A DNA stretch of 61,997 nt from Campylobacter sp. W0018. Lineage in GTDB: Bacteria; Campylobacterota; Campylobacteria; Campylobacterales; Campylobacteraceae. Under the pieces are notes generated by a model. That model made no database searches. It was not told the origin of the DNA and saw only the letters and a program-made list of their open reading frames with translations. Numbering within the stretch: the stretch's first letter is position 1; each line of letters begins with the position of its first letter. Of this stretch, positions 1-8,958 are shown one piece after another. The DNA lies in assembly GCA_020135845.1 (NCBI GenBank), contig JACHTQ010000009.1, positions 1 through 61,997 on the forward strand, in the 5' to 3' direction. A program made the translations under genes and the position numbers.

Positions 1-2
1 AT

Positions 3-281
3 AATGCGATCAGTGAAAATTTAACCGCCATATATATTATTTATTCTAATGCTCCATATATTGGACTTTTAGGAACTGTTGTTGGGATCATGGTTACTTT
101 TTATGAAATGGGCTTAGCTGGAAATATAGACGTAAAATCTATAGTTATAGGACTTTCTCTAGCCCTTAAAGCTACAGCTTTAGGTCTTTTAGTTGCTATT
201 CCAACCCTTATCGCTTATAATGTGCTATTGCGTAAAATTTCTCTTCTAAGTAGTACTTATAAGGCAAACCAAAATGATTAA
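3..281 (+). CDS. exbB: ExbB, C-terminal part (truncated by window edge)
   Basis: Proton-channel subunit of the inner-membrane TonB-ExbB-ExbD energiser. The frame is open from base 3 and codes for the last ~92 residues. It contains the conserved MotA/TolQ/ExbB stretch [14 protein letters not shown] and a second hydrophobic helix, [20 protein letters not shown], both typical of the last two membrane segments of the family. The true start lies upstream of the window. The stop overlaps the exbD start by 8 bases, so the two are translationally coupled. The genes next door make ExbB rather than TolQ or MotA the clear choice. Confidence 0.93.
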   Translation, partial: NAISENLTAIYIIYSNAPYIGLLGTVVGIMVTFYEMGLAGNIDVKSIVIGLSLALKATALGLLVAIPTLIAYNVLLRKISLLSSTYKANQND

Positions 282-663
282 ATTACCAAAAAATGAGGGA
301 TTAAACATTGTCCCATTTATAGATATTATGCTTGTTTTACTCGCTATCGTTCTTAGCATTTCAACCTTTATCGTTCAAGGTAAAATCCAAATCAATCTCC
401 CAAAAACTGAAAGTTCTATGAGTCTTAGCGATCATGAAAAAAAACTTCTTATTGGCATCGATGAGAAAAATGTTTTCTACCTAGACGATAAAACAGCAAA
501 TTTAGAGCAAATAAAAGAGGCTATATCTCAGCTCAATCAAAAAACTATCGTGGAACTAAAAAGCGATAAAAATGCTAAATTTGAAAGTTTTGTGCAAATT
601 ATCGATCTATTAAAAAATAAAGGACATGAAAATTTCCAAATTATAACGGAGAAAAATAAGTGA
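274..663 (+). CDS. exbD: ExbD, TonB-system proton-motive-force transducer
   Basis: Partner of ExbB that couples proton flow to TonB. It has 129 residues, the usual size. A short cytoplasmic N-terminus is followed by one membrane helix, residues ~10-34, containing the family motif [15 protein letters not shown] with the essential Asp. The rest is a periplasmic domain of the ExbD/TolR type. It overlaps exbB by 8 bases and tonB by 4 bases, so exbB-exbD-tonB is one operon. Two such sets are known in C. jejuni; gene context suggests this is the one beside the PP-loop/aroC block. Confidence 0.95.
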   Translation: MIKLPKNEGLNIVPFIDIMLVLLAIVLSISTFIVQGKIQINLPKTESSMSLSDHEKKLLIGIDEKNVFYLDDKTANLEQIKEAISQLNQKTIVELKSDKNAKFESFVQIIDLLKNKGHENFQIITEKNK

Positions 664-1301
664 AAAACTTATTTTTAAATCACAAATATCAAGCCTTTTA
701 TCTATCTTTTTTGATCTTTTTACCTGTATTTTTTTTAATCTTTAATTCTGCGGATTTTTTTAAAGTAAAATTTAAAAATGAAGAAATTTTCACCTTATCT
801 ATGAAGCAATTTACCCAAATCAATCCAGCACCCACACAAGAAAATAAAATCATAGAAAAAACCGCGCCCAAAATCAATAAAATTCAACCAAAACCCATAA
901 AAAAAGATACAAAAAAAATCAAAAAAATAGAACAAAAACCAATTACAACCGAATCAAAGCCGACAACAAATCAAATAGCTAAAAATCCTTCTCCTCAAAT
1001 GACTCAACTTATACAAGGTAAAGATAAACATCCACTTCTTGAAGAAATTCAGAAAGCAATCCAAAAAGCCCAAAATTATCCTAGACAAGCTCAAAAAATG
1101 GGTATGCAAGGGGTTGTTAAGGTAGAATTTTTATGGAAAGAAAATAAAACTTTAGCAGAGTTAAAAATAATCCAAAGTTCTGGATACTCCATCTTAGATA
1201 AAAATGCCTTAGAAAGCATTCGCAAAGCTTCAATAAATTTCCCTTACTATAAAAATGATTTAAGAATCATACTTCCTATAGTGTATAGTTTAAAAGGATA
1301 A
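660..1301 (+). CDS. tonB: TonB, energy-transducing periplasmic protein
   Basis: Spans the periplasm to power TonB-dependent outer-membrane receptors (iron chelates, heme). The start is GTG at 660, overlapping the exbD stop as GTGA. The 213 residues comprise a membrane anchor (~11-29), a Lys/Pro-rich periplasm-spanning linker (~50-115) rich in PKP and KPI repeats, and a C-terminal TonB domain (~125-213) with YPRQAQKMGMQGVVKVEF and the ending SIRKASINFPYY. The next gene is convergent, only 21 bases downstream, with no clear terminator between. No TonB-dependent receptor gene lies in the window. Confidence 0.93.
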   Translation: MKNLFLNHKYQAFYLSFLIFLPVFFLIFNSADFFKVKFKNEEIFTLSMKQFTQINPAPTQENKIIEKTAPKINKIQPKPIKKDTKKIKKIEQKPITTESKPTTNQIAKNPSPQMTQLIQGKDKHPLLEEIQKAIQKAQNYPRQAQKMGMQGVVKVEFLWKENKTLAELKIIQSSGYSILDKNALESIRKASINFPYYKNDLRIILPIVYSLKG

Positions 1302-1322
1302 AACTCACCAAAATTATTTAAT

Positions 1323-2195
1323 CTAAACTCTTTTATCGAGAAATATAGCTTCATTATCATTGATTTGCCCTATCAAATCTTTGTTTAAATTCTTAGTTAA
1401 TTTATCTAAAGATTTATCTTGAAGTTCTTCAAATTCTTTTGGATTACTGGCTTTAAGTTTAGCCTGCTCATCAGCGCTTAAAAAGCTTAAACTTTTCTCT
1501 TGTGCTTTTTGAAGTAAATCTTCATCATCATTTTCTTTTTCTTTGATTTTAGCTTTATCATCATCTTTTTTTTGAATTTTTTGTGGATCAACACTTTGCA
1601 TAGCATTTACTCCACCCAAACCTTGTTTTAAATCACTTAAAACTTCTCTTAAGCTCGGTTCTTTAACATCATTTTCATCGATATTTCCATCTTTGTTAGC
1701 ATCTTTATCTATTAAAAAATTTAATTTTTTCTCTATACTCATATCATCAGATGTCAAACTATTATGTTTTAAACCTAAATTTTGCATACTTTCATGCAAA
1801 GTATTTTGATGAAAATTGATGCGAGTGTTATTTTTTTCATCTTGGATAGATTTAACACTGAAAAATTCATTCTTCGCATTTTCAAACCAATTAGAAATAA
1901 ATTCATTTGCTTCTCCGTTTAACCTTATAATTCCATCATCTCTAGCTATATAATTGGTATAAGAACCAAAATGATTTTGCAAACTTTTATAATTTTCTTC
2001 GCTTAAATTTAAAGATATCAACTCACCTTCTTTATTTTCAAAAATAATTTTCTTGCCAAAATTATTATGATCTGAAAGATCATTAACTTTGACTTTATCC
2101 TTTTCTTCAGACTTTAATTCTAAAATTTCTTTACGATTTGTAACGTTTTGATTGTTTGATAAGGTATTGAAGCTATTCATTGTTAATTTATCCAT
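1323..2195 (-). CDS. Conserved hypothetical protein with one EF-hand-like loop
   Basis: 290 residues, no signal peptide or membrane helix, very rich in Lys, Asp, Glu and Asn. Residues 165-176 read DANKDGNIDEND, which fits the 12-residue calcium-binding EF-hand loop at positions 1, 3, 5, 6 (Gly), 8 (Ile), 9 and 12 (Asp instead of the usual Glu). The C-terminal third (~200-270) is highly charged and probably coiled or disordered. An AAAGGA ribosome site precedes the chosen ATG. I do not recognise a function; a Campylobacter-specific calcium-responsive cytoplasmic or leaderless secreted protein is possible. It matches the gene I remember at this place in C. jejuni (Cj1631c). Confidence 0.75.
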   Translation of the reverse strand: MDKLTMNSFNTLSNNQNVTNRKEILELKSEEKDKVKVNDLSDHNNFGKKIIFENKEGELISLNLSEENYKSLQNHFGSYTNYIARDDGIIRLNGEANEFISNWFENAKNEFFSVKSIQDEKNNTRINFHQNTLHESMQNLGLKHNSLTSDDMSIEKKLNFLIDKDANKDGNIDENDVKEPSLREVLSDLKQGLGGVNAMQSVDPQKIQKKDDDKAKIKEKENDDEDLLQKAQEKSLSFLSADEQAKLKASNPKEFEELQDKSLDKLTKNLNKDLIGQINDNEAIFLDKRV

Positions 2196-2224
2196 AAATC
2201 ATCCTTTAAATTTGCAAATTAACA

Positions 2225-2378
2225 CTATTTACAAGATGCAAATAAACTTAAACGGCACATTTTTCTTTGATGCTGCGTTGACAAAGCATTGCATTTTTTT
2301 AATCTTTCTTTATAATCAGGGCAAGAATTTTTAGCATACACCACACAAAAGTATAAAAATAAAAAATATTTTTCTCAT
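2225..2378 (-). pseudogene. Small Cys-rich secreted peptide gene with a frameshift
   Basis: ATG at 2378 begins a signal-peptide-like sequence, MRKIFFIFILLC, but the frame closes after 15 codons at TGC-TAA. One base over, the frame continues as VYA-KNSCPDYKERLKKC and runs to TAG at 2225, giving a mature peptide of ~35 residues with four cysteines (spacing C-x9-C-x11-C-x7-C). The 154-base span is 51 codons plus one base, so a single extra base (GTGTGG in place of GTGTG) near codon 12 explains it. Inferred original product: a ~50-residue periplasmic or secreted peptide with signal cleavage after VYA. It is too short for automatic gene calling. A sequencing error is possible. Confidence 0.6.
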
Positions 2379-2412
2379 GATTAAAGCCCTTAATATTATA
2401 AGCTAGTTTTGA

Positions 2413-2461
2413 TATAATTATAAATTTGATATCGACAAAAAAGAAAAAGATTTTATATAAT
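2413..2461 (+). promoter_or_regulatory. Candidate sigma-70 promoters for the PP-loop gene
   Basis: Two TATAAT hexamers, at 2413-2418 and 2456-2461, precede the start codon at 2484. The second would place transcription start ~16 bases before the ATG; an AATAAGGA ribosome site follows. Confidence 0.45.
2428..2448 (-). promoter_or_regulatory. Candidate sigma-28 promoter for the small Cys-rich peptide
   Basis: On the minus strand, TAAA and GTCGATAT are separated by 15 bases, close to the FliA consensus TAAA-N15-GCCGATAA; the -10 core CGATAT lies at 2433-2428, ~50 bases upstream of the ATG at 2378. AT-rich DNA makes chance matches fairly likely. Confidence 0.35.
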
Positions 2462-2483
2462 AAAGAATGTAATAAGGAATACA

Positions 2484-3467
2484 ATGAAAGCATTAGCCCT
2501 TTTTAGTGGTGGCCTTGATAGTATGTTAGCAATGAAGCTCATCACTTCTCAAGGTATAGAAGTAAAAGCTCTAAATATTAATATAGGTTTTGGAAGTACA
2601 AGCGATAAAAGTGAGATCATGAAAAAAAGAGCGGCTATGGTAGATGCAGATTTTGAAATGATCGATGTAAGAAATTCTTATTTGCAAGAAGTTCTTTTTA
2701 ATCCACAATATGGCTATGGCAAGCATTTTAATCCTTGCATAGATTGCCATGCTTTTATGTTTAAAACTGCTCTTTCCATGCTAGAAAGTGAAAAGGCTAG
2801 TTTTGTGATCACTGGAGAAGTTTTAGGACAAAGACCAATGAGTCAAAGAAGTGATGCAATGACTAAGGTTAAAAAATTAGCCCTTGATGAAGAAGATCTT
2901 ATCTTGCGTCCTATGTGTGCAAAAAATTTACCTCTAACAAAGCCTGAAAGAGAAGGTTGGGTAGATAGAGAAAAACTAGAAGGCATTAGTGGAAGAAGTC
3001 GCAAAAGACAACTTGAACTGGCTGCACAATTTGGACTTGAAGATTTTGAAAGCCCAGGAGGAGGATGTTTATTAACCCTTGATAGTTTTGCTAAAAAAAT
3101 TCGCGATTTTATACAATTTGATAAAGATATGCAAGTTAATGACGCACAACTTTTAAAATACGGACGTCATTTAAGATTGCCTATGGGTGCTAAAATGATC
3201 ATAGGGCGTAATGAATTAGAAAATGAACTTTTAAGAAATTTAAAAACTCCAAAATATGAAGTTATAAACATAGGAAATTTAATAGGAGCTTATTCTTTAC
3301 TTAGTGCAAACGCAAGCAATGAAGATATAGAACTTGCTTTAAAAATTGCTTTAACTTACACTAAATGCGATATAAATACTAGCTATGAATTAGAATTTAA
3401 AAACCAAAAATTTATCACCTCAGCTTTTGAAAATAAAACACAAATTAGCAAATTTTTTATCAGTTAG
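2484..3467 (+). CDS. PP-loop ATP pyrophosphatase, tRNA-thiolation-like
   Basis: 327 residues. The N-terminus has the adenylating PP-loop SGGLDS (8-13) and then a CxxC pair in NPCIDCHAF (Cys85, Cys88), the arrangement seen in tRNA 2-thiouridine and related sulfur-transfer enzymes. A Gly-rich segment SPGGGCLLT with another Cys follows in the middle, and the C-terminal third resembles the domain found after such PP-loop modules. It is usually annotated as an argininosuccinate-synthase-domain or MnmA-like protein in Campylobacterota. The exact substrate is unknown. MnmA proper is encoded separately at 58860, so this is a distinct enzyme. It stands alone between divergent and convergent neighbours and ends at a strong terminator. 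Confidence 0.8.
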   Translation: MKALALFSGGLDSMLAMKLITSQGIEVKALNINIGFGSTSDKSEIMKKRAAMVDADFEMIDVRNSYLQEVLFNPQYGYGKHFNPCIDCHAFMFKTALSMLESEKASFVITGEVLGQRPMSQRSDAMTKVKKLALDEEDLILRPMCAKNLPLTKPEREGWVDREKLEGISGRSRKRQLELAAQFGLEDFESPGGGCLLTLDSFAKKIRDFIQFDKDMQVNDAQLLKYGRHLRLPMGAKMIIGRNELENELLRNLKTPKYEVINIGNLIGAYSLLSANASNEDIELALKIALTYTKCDINTSYELEFKNQKFITSAFENKTQISKFFIS

Positions 3468-3527
3468 TATAAACTAATTTCAAAAAAGAACGATATAGTG
3501 ATTGAATCTTTTCAAAATATTGCTATA

Positions 3528-3555
3528 AAAGCCCGTTTTGAAACGGGCTTTTTTT
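3528..3555. terminator. Strong bidirectional Rho-independent terminator
   Basis: Perfect hairpin AAAGCCCGTTT-TG-AAACGGGCTTT followed by a T-run on the plus strand and preceded by A residues that serve as a T-run on the minus strand. It lies between the convergent PP-loop gene and aroC. Confidence 0.9.
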
Positions 3556-4642
3556 ATTTTAGACTATAAATTTTTTTCAAATTATTCAAATTAGAACTCG
3601 CATTTAAAAGCAAACAATCAGCTAAAACCAAACGCACCATAGCATTAACCACAACACTTCCGCGTATGCCAACGCAAGGATCATGCCTGCCTTTTAATTC
3701 TAATTTCACATTATTTCCAAATTTATCCATACTTTCTTGTTCTCTAAAAATAGAAGGAGTAGGTTTAAAATAAGTTTTTAAAACAAGATCCTCTCCATTT
3801 GAAATTCCACCTAAAATACCCCCGCTATGATTGCTTAAGAATTTATTATCCTTTAAAATATCATTATTTTCAGATCCATACATTTTGCTTGAATTAATCC
3901 CCTCACCAATTTCTACTGCCTTAACAGCATTAATCCCCATTAAAGCATGAGCAAGTTTAGAATCTAATTTATCATAAAGAACTTCTCCAAATCCTTTCAT
4001 CATCCCAGTTACTCTTGTAAAAACCGCTGCACCTACACTATCTTTAGATTTTTTTGCATTTAAAATTTCAACTTTAAAATCATTTTCTAAACTAGGATCA
4101 AGACAAAAAATCTCACTTTCTTGCGCCCATTTAAAATCAAATTGATCCTCATTTAAATTTGATTTTAACCTCCCTACTCCAAAAACTCCACTTTGAACAC
4201 AAATATCAAATTCATTCAAAAGCATCGCACATACAGCACCCCCAGCTACTCTAGCAACACTTTCTCTAGCGCTTGATCTTCCACCACCTCTATAATCTCT
4301 TAAGCCATATTTATGAAAATAAGTAAAATCAGCGTGTGCAGGGCGAAATACATCTTTAAAATCATCATAATCTTTAGAGCGTGCATTTTCATTAAAAACA
4401 ACTATGGCAATAGGATGTCCTGTGGTGTATCCCTCAAAAACTCCGCTTAAAACTTGTGCTTTATCGCTTTCTTTTCTTGGGGTTGAAAATTGATTCCCAC
4501 CTTTGCGTTTATCAAGTTCATTTTGTAAAAATTCCTCATCAAATTTTACCCCAGCAGGCATCCCATCTATCACACAACCCACAGCTACTCCGTGAGATTC
4601 TCCAAAACTTGTAAATTTTAATCTTGTACCGAAAGTATTCAT
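3554..4642 (-). CDS. aroC: Chorismate synthase
   Basis: Last step of the shikimate pathway: 5-enolpyruvylshikimate-3-phosphate to chorismate, with reduced FMN. It has 362 residues, as expected. Visible signatures are GESHG near the N-terminus, [18 protein letters not shown] in the middle, and [14 protein letters not shown] near the C-terminus. Its ATG overlaps the rnc stop as ATGA, so it is the last gene of a minus-strand operon starting at the LapB-like gene (6717). AroQ, an earlier step of the same pathway, is encoded at 51219. Confidence 0.97.
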   Translation of the reverse strand: MNTFGTRLKFTSFGESHGVAVGCVIDGMPAGVKFDEEFLQNELDKRKGGNQFSTPRKESDKAQVLSGVFEGYTTGHPIAIVVFNENARSKDYDDFKDVFRPAHADFTYFHKYGLRDYRGGGRSSARESVARVAGGAVCAMLLNEFDICVQSGVFGVGRLKSNLNEDQFDFKWAQESEIFCLDPSLENDFKVEILNAKKSKDSVGAAVFTRVTGMMKGFGEVLYDKLDSKLAHALMGINAVKAVEIGEGINSSKMYGSENNDILKDNKFLSNHSGGILGGISNGEDLVLKTYFKPTPSIFREQESMDKFGNNVKLELKGRHDPCVGIRGSVVVNAMVRLVLADCLLLNASSNLNNLKKIYSLK

Positions 4643-5316
4643 GATAAATTTTCCAATTTTTCAAGTGCAATTTTTGCCGCCATTTGTTGTGCCTCTTTTT
4701 TGCTTTTTGCAATAGCTCTTGCAATTTCCTTACCCTCTAGCTTTAAAGCAATTTCAAATTGTTTTAAATGATCGGGCCCAAAAGCACGCAGTGTTTCATA
4801 TTCTGGAGTTTTTCCTATGGTACCTTGAGTGATTTCTTGCAGTCTTGTTTTATAATCTTTGATTAAATTTTTTGCATCAATTTTTGGAAAATTATTTTCT
4901 ATGAGTTTTAAAGCAATATTTCTTGCATATTCAAAGCCTGATTCTAAATGAATAGATCCTATGATTGCTTCTAGGGCATCAGAAAGAATAGAAGGCTTTT
5001 GTCTTCCTCCATTATTTTCTTCAGATACACTCATAAAAATAAAATCGCCTAAATTTAAACTATCGGCGATTTTTGCAAAGGATTTTTCATTCACTAAAGC
5101 GGCTCTTAATTTTGACAAATCGCCTTCAGCGTCTTTTCCAAATTTATGAAATAAATACTCCCCTACGATCAAATCAAGCACCGCATCCCCTAAAAATTCC
5201 AAACGCTCATTATTATAAGATTTTTTACAACTTTTGTGAGTCAGTGCTTGTGTGAGAAGATTTTTATCTTTAAATTGATAACCTAAATTTTGTTCTAAAA
5301 GCTCAATATTTTTCAT
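4639..5316 (-). CDS. rnc: Ribonuclease III
   Basis: Double-strand-specific endoribonuclease that processes rRNA precursors and antisense/sRNA duplexes. It has 225 residues. The RNase III domain (1-~150) carries the signature [15 protein letters not shown] with the catalytic acidic residues. The C-terminal double-stranded-RNA-binding domain (~153-225) ends in [18 protein letters not shown]. It overlaps rnhA (4 bases) upstream and aroC downstream, putting two RNA-processing nucleases side by side in one operon. Confidence 0.97.
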   Translation of the reverse strand: MKNIELLEQNLGYQFKDKNLLTQALTHKSCKKSYNNERLEFLGDAVLDLIVGEYLFHKFGKDAEGDLSKLRAALVNEKSFAKIADSLNLGDFIFMSVSEENNGGRQKPSILSDALEAIIGSIHLESGFEYARNIALKLIENNFPKIDAKNLIKDYKTRLQEITQGTIGKTPEYETLRAFGPDHLKQFEIALKLEGKEIARAIAKSKKEAQQMAAKIALEKLENLS

Positions 5317-5747
5317 TGATTTTCCTTTTGCAATTTTAAAGCCGCCCCTCTTGCTAAAATATCACATCTTTCATTTTCCTCATGCCCGTTGTGCGCTTTG
5401 ATCCAAAAAGCTTGAATTTGATGCGATTTTGATACTTTTAAATATTCTTTCCACAAATCTACATTTTTTTTACCTTTAAAATCCTTTTTAATCCAATCAT
5501 CAAGCCATTCATTAATACTTTGAACCATCAAATTTGAATCAGTAAAAAGTTTGACTTCACAAGGCTCTTTTAAAATTTTTAAAGCTTCAATAATAGCCAT
5601 TAATTCCATACGATTATTAGTAGTATTTTTTTCCGATCCAAAGCCTTCTTTTTGATGCCCTTTATAACGCACTATATACGCCCACCCTCCAAAACCTGGA
5701 TTATTAAGACAAGAGCCATCGGTATAAATTTCAACACATTTCATCAT
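5313..5747 (-). CDS. rnhA: Ribonuclease HI
   Basis: Cleaves RNA in RNA-DNA hybrids (R-loops, primers). At 144 residues it is a typical single-domain enzyme. Active-site segments are all present: [32 protein letters not shown] and [11 protein letters not shown]. Two adjacent Met codons make the start 5747 or 5744. It overlaps the LapB-like gene by 17 bases and rnc by 4, so translation is coupled. Confidence 0.96.
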   Translation of the reverse strand: MMKCVEIYTDGSCLNNPGFGGWAYIVRYKGHQKEGFGSEKNTTNNRMELMAIIEALKILKEPCEVKLFTDSNLMVQSINEWLDDWIKKDFKGKKNVDLWKEYLKVSKSHQIQAFWIKAHNGHEENERCDILARGAALKLQKENQ

Positions 5748-6717
5748 TTTTTACTTCACAAATAATCTTACAAGTATTAAATTCATAACACATAGGACAA
5801 TGATAAAAAAACAAAGGCATTATATTTTTACATTCTGAACAACGATAAGAAAATTCAAGCCTTGCTTTGAAAGAATTTTCACGTAAAATTTTTAACATTT
5901 TTAAATTTGAATTTTTAAAAACAAAATGACTTGGAATTTGATCTTTGCTAATATAGCCTAAAGCATAAAAAAATTCTAAAAACTCTTGATTTTTCAAATT
6001 AAAAACTTGATCTTGCTTATAAAGTAGATCGCAAATATCGTTAAAATTTTGCCCCAAAAATAAAGAATATTTTTCAAAAATAAAACGCCCTAGCATAGGA
6101 TTGTTTGATATTTTTAATTCTAATAATTTTTGTTTTTTTTCTTCATTGTTTAAATTTGAAGCATATAAATTTAAAGCTTTTATAAATTCTTGTTCTTTTT
6201 CTACTTCTTCTCCAAGCTCAAATAAACACTCTAAAATTTCTAAATTTTCTTTATAAGCTTTTAATTTCAAATACACAATTTTAAGAAGTTTTAAAGCCTC
6301 TATATTTCTTGGACGAAGTTTTAAAGCTTGAAGCAAAACTTCTTTAGCGCGCTCTAAAAATCCTGCTTTAAAATAAATATTTGCCAAAGCGATAAAAATA
6401 AATTCTTGTTCATTTTTATCCTTGCTTTTTTCAAGTGCGATCAAATAAATTTGAGTGGCCTTTTCAAATTCCCCACTTTTTGTAAAAATATCCGCTAAAA
6501 AGCTTAAATTTCCAAAACTCAATCTTTCATTTCTTAATAAATCTTTGTGAATATTATCTATTTCAAATTTCTTAATGAATTTTTCAAGCTTTTGTTCTTT
6601 ATCTTTATTTGCAAACAATTTCCAAGCATGATTAGCCACAGAAACCACAAAAATCAAAACAGTTAAAATAATAAGCCCCACCAAAGGATCCCTATATTCA
6701 ACAAAGAAAAAATCCAT
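5731..6717 (-). CDS. LapB/YciM-like TPR protein with C-terminal rubredoxin-type zinc site
   Basis: 328 residues: one N-terminal membrane helix (~11-29), a long helical region of tetratricopeptide repeats (~60-230), and a C-terminal metal-binding ribbon with Cys293, Cys296, Cys307 and Cys310 (CSEC...CPMC). This order (membrane anchor, TPRs, rubredoxin-type ribbon) is that of LapB (YciM), which in E. coli controls LpxC turnover and lipopolysaccharide synthesis at the inner membrane. E. coli LapB is ~389 residues, so this is shorter. The assignment is from architecture, not clear sequence identity. First gene of the operon with rnhA, rnc and aroC. Confidence 0.65.
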   Translation of the reverse strand: MDFFFVEYRDPLVGLIILTVLIFVVSVANHAWKLFANKDKEQKLEKFIKKFEIDNIHKDLLRNERLSFGNLSFLADIFTKSGEFEKATQIYLIALEKSKDKNEQEFIFIALANIYFKAGFLERAKEVLLQALKLRPRNIEALKLLKIVYLKLKAYKENLEILECLFELGEEVEKEQEFIKALNLYASNLNNEEKKQKLLELKISNNPMLGRFIFEKYSLFLGQNFNDICDLLYKQDQVFNLKNQEFLEFFYALGYISKDQIPSHFVFKNSNLKMLKILRENSFKARLEFSYRCSECKNIMPLFFYHCPMCYEFNTCKIICEVKNDEMC

Positions 6718-6761
6718 AAACTCTCTTTAAAATTTTATGCCAAATTATAGCTAAATCTTTG

Positions 6762-6767
6762 TATAAT
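6762..6767 (+). promoter_or_regulatory. Extended -10 promoter of dnaG
   Basis: TTTGTATAAT, an extended -10 with TG one base upstream, lies 20 bases before the dnaG ATG in the short divergent gap with the LapB-like gene. Campylobacter sigma-70 promoters often lack a clear -35, as here. Confidence 0.6.
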
Positions 6768-6786
6768 TTTATTTAAGGTTTTTAAA

Positions 6787-8601
6787 ATGATATCTAAAGA
6801 AAGTATAGAAAATTTATCCCAAAGACTTAATATTGTTGATATTATTGAAAATTACATTGAAGTAAAAAAACAAGGCTCTAGCTTTGTTTGCGTGTGTCCA
6901 TTTCATGCAGATAAAAACCCTTCTATGCATATTAATGCTCAAAAAGGTTTTTATCATTGTTTTGCGTGTAAAGCAGGAGGAGATGCTTTTAAATTTGTAA
7001 TGGACTATGAAAAATTAAATTTTTCTGATGCAGTAGAAAAAGTCGCCAGCCTTTGCAATTTTACTCTAAGTTATACTAAAGAAAAAAATGAAAGCAAGAA
7101 AGATCTAAAAAATATCTTGCCTAAATTAAATGCTTATTTTAAAAATAATCTTTCTCATCATAAAGAAATTTTAGACTATCTTTACTCAAGAAAATTAGAC
7201 GATAAAGACATTGCTAAATTTGAATTAGGTTTTGCAAAATCAAGCGAAGAAAGTGTGAGATTATTGCAAAATGAAAATATATCCATCGAGGATGCTTTAG
7301 CGGTTGGAGCCTTAAAGAAAGATGAAAAAGGTGAAATTTATGCGAGTTTTATATGGCGTATCACTTTTCCAATTTATGATCAAAAAAATACACTTGTAGG
7401 CTTTGGTGGAAGAACTATTAATCCAAACGTAATGGCCAAATATGTCAATTCTCCCCAAAATATGCTTTTTGATAAAAGTAGAATTTTTTACGCTTTTCAT
7501 TTAGCTAAAGATGCCATCAATGCAAAAAAAGAGATGATCATCTGTGAAGGTTATATGGATGCGATTGCTTTTCATAAAGCAGGTTTTAACAATGCAGTAG
7601 CCGTTCTTGGCACCGCACTAACCGAACATCATTTACCTTTAATCCGTCGATATGAAGCTAAAGTGATACTTTGTTTTGATAACGATGAAGCAGGATTAAG
7701 AGCGGCCACTAGATCAGCTTTTTTACTTAGCACTCATAAAATCGATGGCAAAGTCGCTCTTTTAGAAGGCGGAAAAGATCCTGCGGAATTAGTCGCTAAT
7801 AATCAAAATACAAAACTCTATGATATACTTGAAAAAGGTATGGAGCTTGGGGAATTTTATATCAGACGTATCATAGCAGATTTTACACTTGATTCAGCAC
7901 TTGATAAACAAAAAGCTTTAGAGAGCGTGCAAAAATACACTTTCACTCTTGAGCCTTTGATTGCTAATTCTTATACGCAACTCGTTTCTAAACTTTTAGG
8001 TGTGGAGGAAAAACTAATCGTTTTAACCAAAAATTTCAGATCTTATAAAAATTTAAATTCCGCTCCTTTAGAAATTCCAAACACAAAAACACACATTACA
8101 GAACTTGAAATTCTCAACTTTTTAAAAAATAATTCCAATATGCACGAACTTTTTAAACAAATTAGCGATAGTGTTTGTTTTAAACATAAAATTTTATTAG
8201 AAAAAATTCTAGAAAAAAAAGGCTATGAAGATAGCGATATAAGAGAATTTGAACAAAAAAATATCCTTAAAAATTTAAATCAAAATGAATTTTTATTTGG
8301 CATTTGCAAAATCAATTTAGCTTTTTTAAATCACATCAATACAATCAATTCTGTCTTGGCTCTAAAAAAACAACTTTTTGCCTTAATCGATAAAAATTCT
8401 CAAATTTTAAACAAAAATTTAACACAAGAAGAGTGTTTATGTTTTTTAAAAGAATATTTATTGCTTTTAAAAAATGAAAAAGATGAAATAAAGCTAGAAC
8501 AATTATTTAAAAGCTTAAATAAAATTTTTTCTCTTAAAAAATTTGATGCAAAAGAATTAAATATCAATTCCACGCAAGAATACAATGAAGAACCTTTTTA
8601 A
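6787..8601 (+). CDS. dnaG: DNA primase
   Basis: Makes RNA primers at the replication fork. 604 residues. The N-terminal CHC2 zinc finger has Cys37, His40, Cys58 and Cys61 (CPFHADKNPSMHIN ... YHCFACKAGGD). The catalytic core has the Toprim motif IICEGYMDAIAFHKAGF and FDNDEAGLRAA. The C-terminal ~200 residues are Lys/Leu-rich and form the helicase-binding region, poorly conserved as usual. A potential stem, GTGTTTAA/TTTAAACAC, follows the stop before the NFU gene. Confidence 0.97.
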   Translation: MISKESIENLSQRLNIVDIIENYIEVKKQGSSFVCVCPFHADKNPSMHINAQKGFYHCFACKAGGDAFKFVMDYEKLNFSDAVEKVASLCNFTLSYTKEKNESKKDLKNILPKLNAYFKNNLSHHKEILDYLYSRKLDDKDIAKFELGFAKSSEESVRLLQNENISIEDALAVGALKKDEKGEIYASFIWRITFPIYDQKNTLVGFGGRTINPNVMAKYVNSPQNMLFDKSRIFYAFHLAKDAINAKKEMIICEGYMDAIAFHKAGFNNAVAVLGTALTEHHLPLIRRYEAKVILCFDNDEAGLRAATRSAFLLSTHKIDGKVALLEGGKDPAELVANNQNTKLYDILEKGMELGEFYIRRIIADFTLDSALDKQKALESVQKYTFTLEPLIANSYTQLVSKLLGVEEKLIVLTKNFRSYKNLNSAPLEIPNTKTHITELEILNFLKNNSNMHELFKQISDSVCFKHKILLEKILEKKGYEDSDIREFEQKNILKNLNQNEFLFGICKINLAFLNHINTINSVLALKKQLFALIDKNSQILNKNLTQEECLCFLKEYLLLLKNEKDEIKLEQLFKSLNKIFSLKKFDAKELNINSTQEYNEEPF

Positions 8602-8685
8602 GTTAAATGATAAAAAAGTGTTTAATTTACCTTTTTTTAAACACAATCACGCTAAAGTATAGAAATTTTTTTAAGGATTGATTTA

Positions 8686-8958
8686 ATGATGCCTTTTAGT
8701 GATGAAGAACTTATAAATCCTGTAAAATCAAGCTTAGAAAAAAGCATTCCTATGTTAGAACGCGATGGGGGTGGGCTTGAATTTTTAGGGATTAAAAATG
8801 GAGTGGTTTATGTACATTTAATCGGTGCTTGCAAAGGTTGTGCATCAAGTGGAACAACCCTAAAATATGGACTTGAAAGACAACTTAAAATCGATATTCA
8901 TCCAGAAATTACCATCATAAATTTAAATGGCGGAGCAGAAGAATTTGCAAAACTATAA
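8686..8958 (+). CDS. NFU-domain iron-sulfur scaffold protein
   Basis: 90 residues, a stand-alone NifU C-terminal (NFU) domain. It starts with LERDGGGLEFLGIKNGVVYV and holds the cluster-binding CxxC at Cys49 and Cys52 (GACKGCASSGTT). Such proteins deliver 4Fe-4S clusters to apo-enzymes. The first of two adjacent ATG codons follows an AAGGA ribosome site. The next gene overlaps by 32 bases, an unusually long overlap that couples translation. Confidence 0.88.
   Translation: MMPFSDEELINPVKSSLEKSIPMLERDGGGLEFLGIKNGVVYVHLIGACKGCASSGTTLKYGLERQLKIDIHPEITIINLNGGAEEFAKL

Noticed and set aside
2196..2224. Sigma-54 promoter before the EF-hand gene (TTTGCAAAT on the minus strand)
   Set aside because: No GG is found 10 bases upstream of the GC, so the -24 half is missing.
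2152..2493. Plus-strand frame 2152-2334 and minus-strand frame 2299-2493
   Set aside because: Neither has a sensible ribosome site; the second covers the signal-peptide region of the Cys-rich peptide in another frame and the upstream promoter area.
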